From Cenarchaeum sp. SB0662_bin_33 (GTDB lineage Archaea > Thermoproteota > Nitrososphaeria > Nitrososphaerales > Nitrosopumilaceae), in the NCBI GenBank assembly GCA_009840065.1, contig VXON01000202.1, positions 1 to 6,196 of the forward strand: DNA of 6,196 bases, written 5' to 3'. The position numbers and the translations under genes are program-made. Shown here piece by piece: positions 6,142-6,196 of this stretch; position 1 is the first letter of the stretch; each line of letters begins with the position of its first letter. Below the pieces are notes generated by a model. The model had not been told where the DNA came from and searched no databases. It was given only the letters and a program-made list of their open reading frames with translations.

Positions 6142-6196
6142 GTAACATCTCTCTATCCGGTACTAGTTGGTAATTATGACATTTGGTTATATTATA
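6142..6196 (+). mobile_element. First 55 bp of a second, inverted copy of the insertion element
   Basis: It begins GTAACATCTCTC and is identical, as reverse complement, to 268-214 up to the window end. By symmetry its gene would start on the plus strand about 25 bp beyond the window, so this copy would be transcribed rightward and the left copy leftward, away from the genes between them. Only the terminal part is visible; family assignment as IS66-like rests on the GTAA terminus and on the left copy. Confidence 0.55.
6142..6196 (-). repeat. Right arm of a perfect 55-bp inverted repeat
   Basis: Exact reverse complement of 214-268. The inner boundary is set by divergence at 6141/269; the outer boundary is simply the end of the window. 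Confidence 0.97.

Noticed and set aside
1..6196. CRISPR array, toxin-antitoxin pair, prophage or defence genes.
   Set aside because: No regularly spaced repeats and no small paired genes or phage functions were seen; the complete genes are all of common families.

Overview
The window reads as a fragment of an archaeal chromosome, most likely from an ammonia-oxidising type of Thaumarchaeota (Nitrososphaeria). The main reasons are the compact inositol-1-phosphate synthase, the full-length SMC ATPase whose opening MVHMDKVE and GFKSFGFKNTT resemble thaumarchaeal SMCs as I recall them, and promoters that look archaeal: TATA-like boxes centred about 24-28 bp before start codons with no usable Shine-Dalgarno sites, as expected for leaderless mRNAs. 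Genus cannot be fixed from this sequence. The codon choice (many ATA Ile and CTA Leu codons) and moderate GC do not match the very AT-rich free-living Nitrosopumilus type. A host-associated or mobile-element-rich lineage is possible but unproven.

Layout: positions 1-268 are the end of a mobile element, probably an IS66-like insertion sequence, with the N-terminal 63 codons of a leftward coiled-coil protein. Positions 269-640 are a mostly non-coding stretch holding a weak or decayed leftward reading frame and the ino1 promoter. Positions 641-1732 encode myo-inositol-1-phosphate synthase and 1767-5264 encode SMC, both rightward with a 34-bp gap. Positions 5261-6112 encode a leftward Opp/Dpp-type ABC transporter ATPase that converges on smc and shares a CTAG with it, so the two stop codons overlap. 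Positions 6142-6196 are the first 55 bp of a second, inverted copy of the left element.

The three complete genes do not form one pathway. Ino1 makes inositol phosphate for inositol-headed archaeal lipids or inositol-derived solutes. SMC organises and segregates the chromosome. The ATPase would power peptide or other solute uptake with permease partners outside the window. The most notable feature is structural: a block of apparent housekeeping genes lies between perfect inverted 55-bp copies of one mobile element end. The identity stops exactly at a GTAA terminus, one copy lies about 50 bp from the probable ABC start, and the other ends a possible disrupted reading frame. The fact that the right-hand match is exactly 55 bp and runs to the window edge also suggests that the edge may be a de Bruijn assembly break inside the repeat.

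I found no convincing new defence system, CRISPR array, RNA gene or other undescribed system here.
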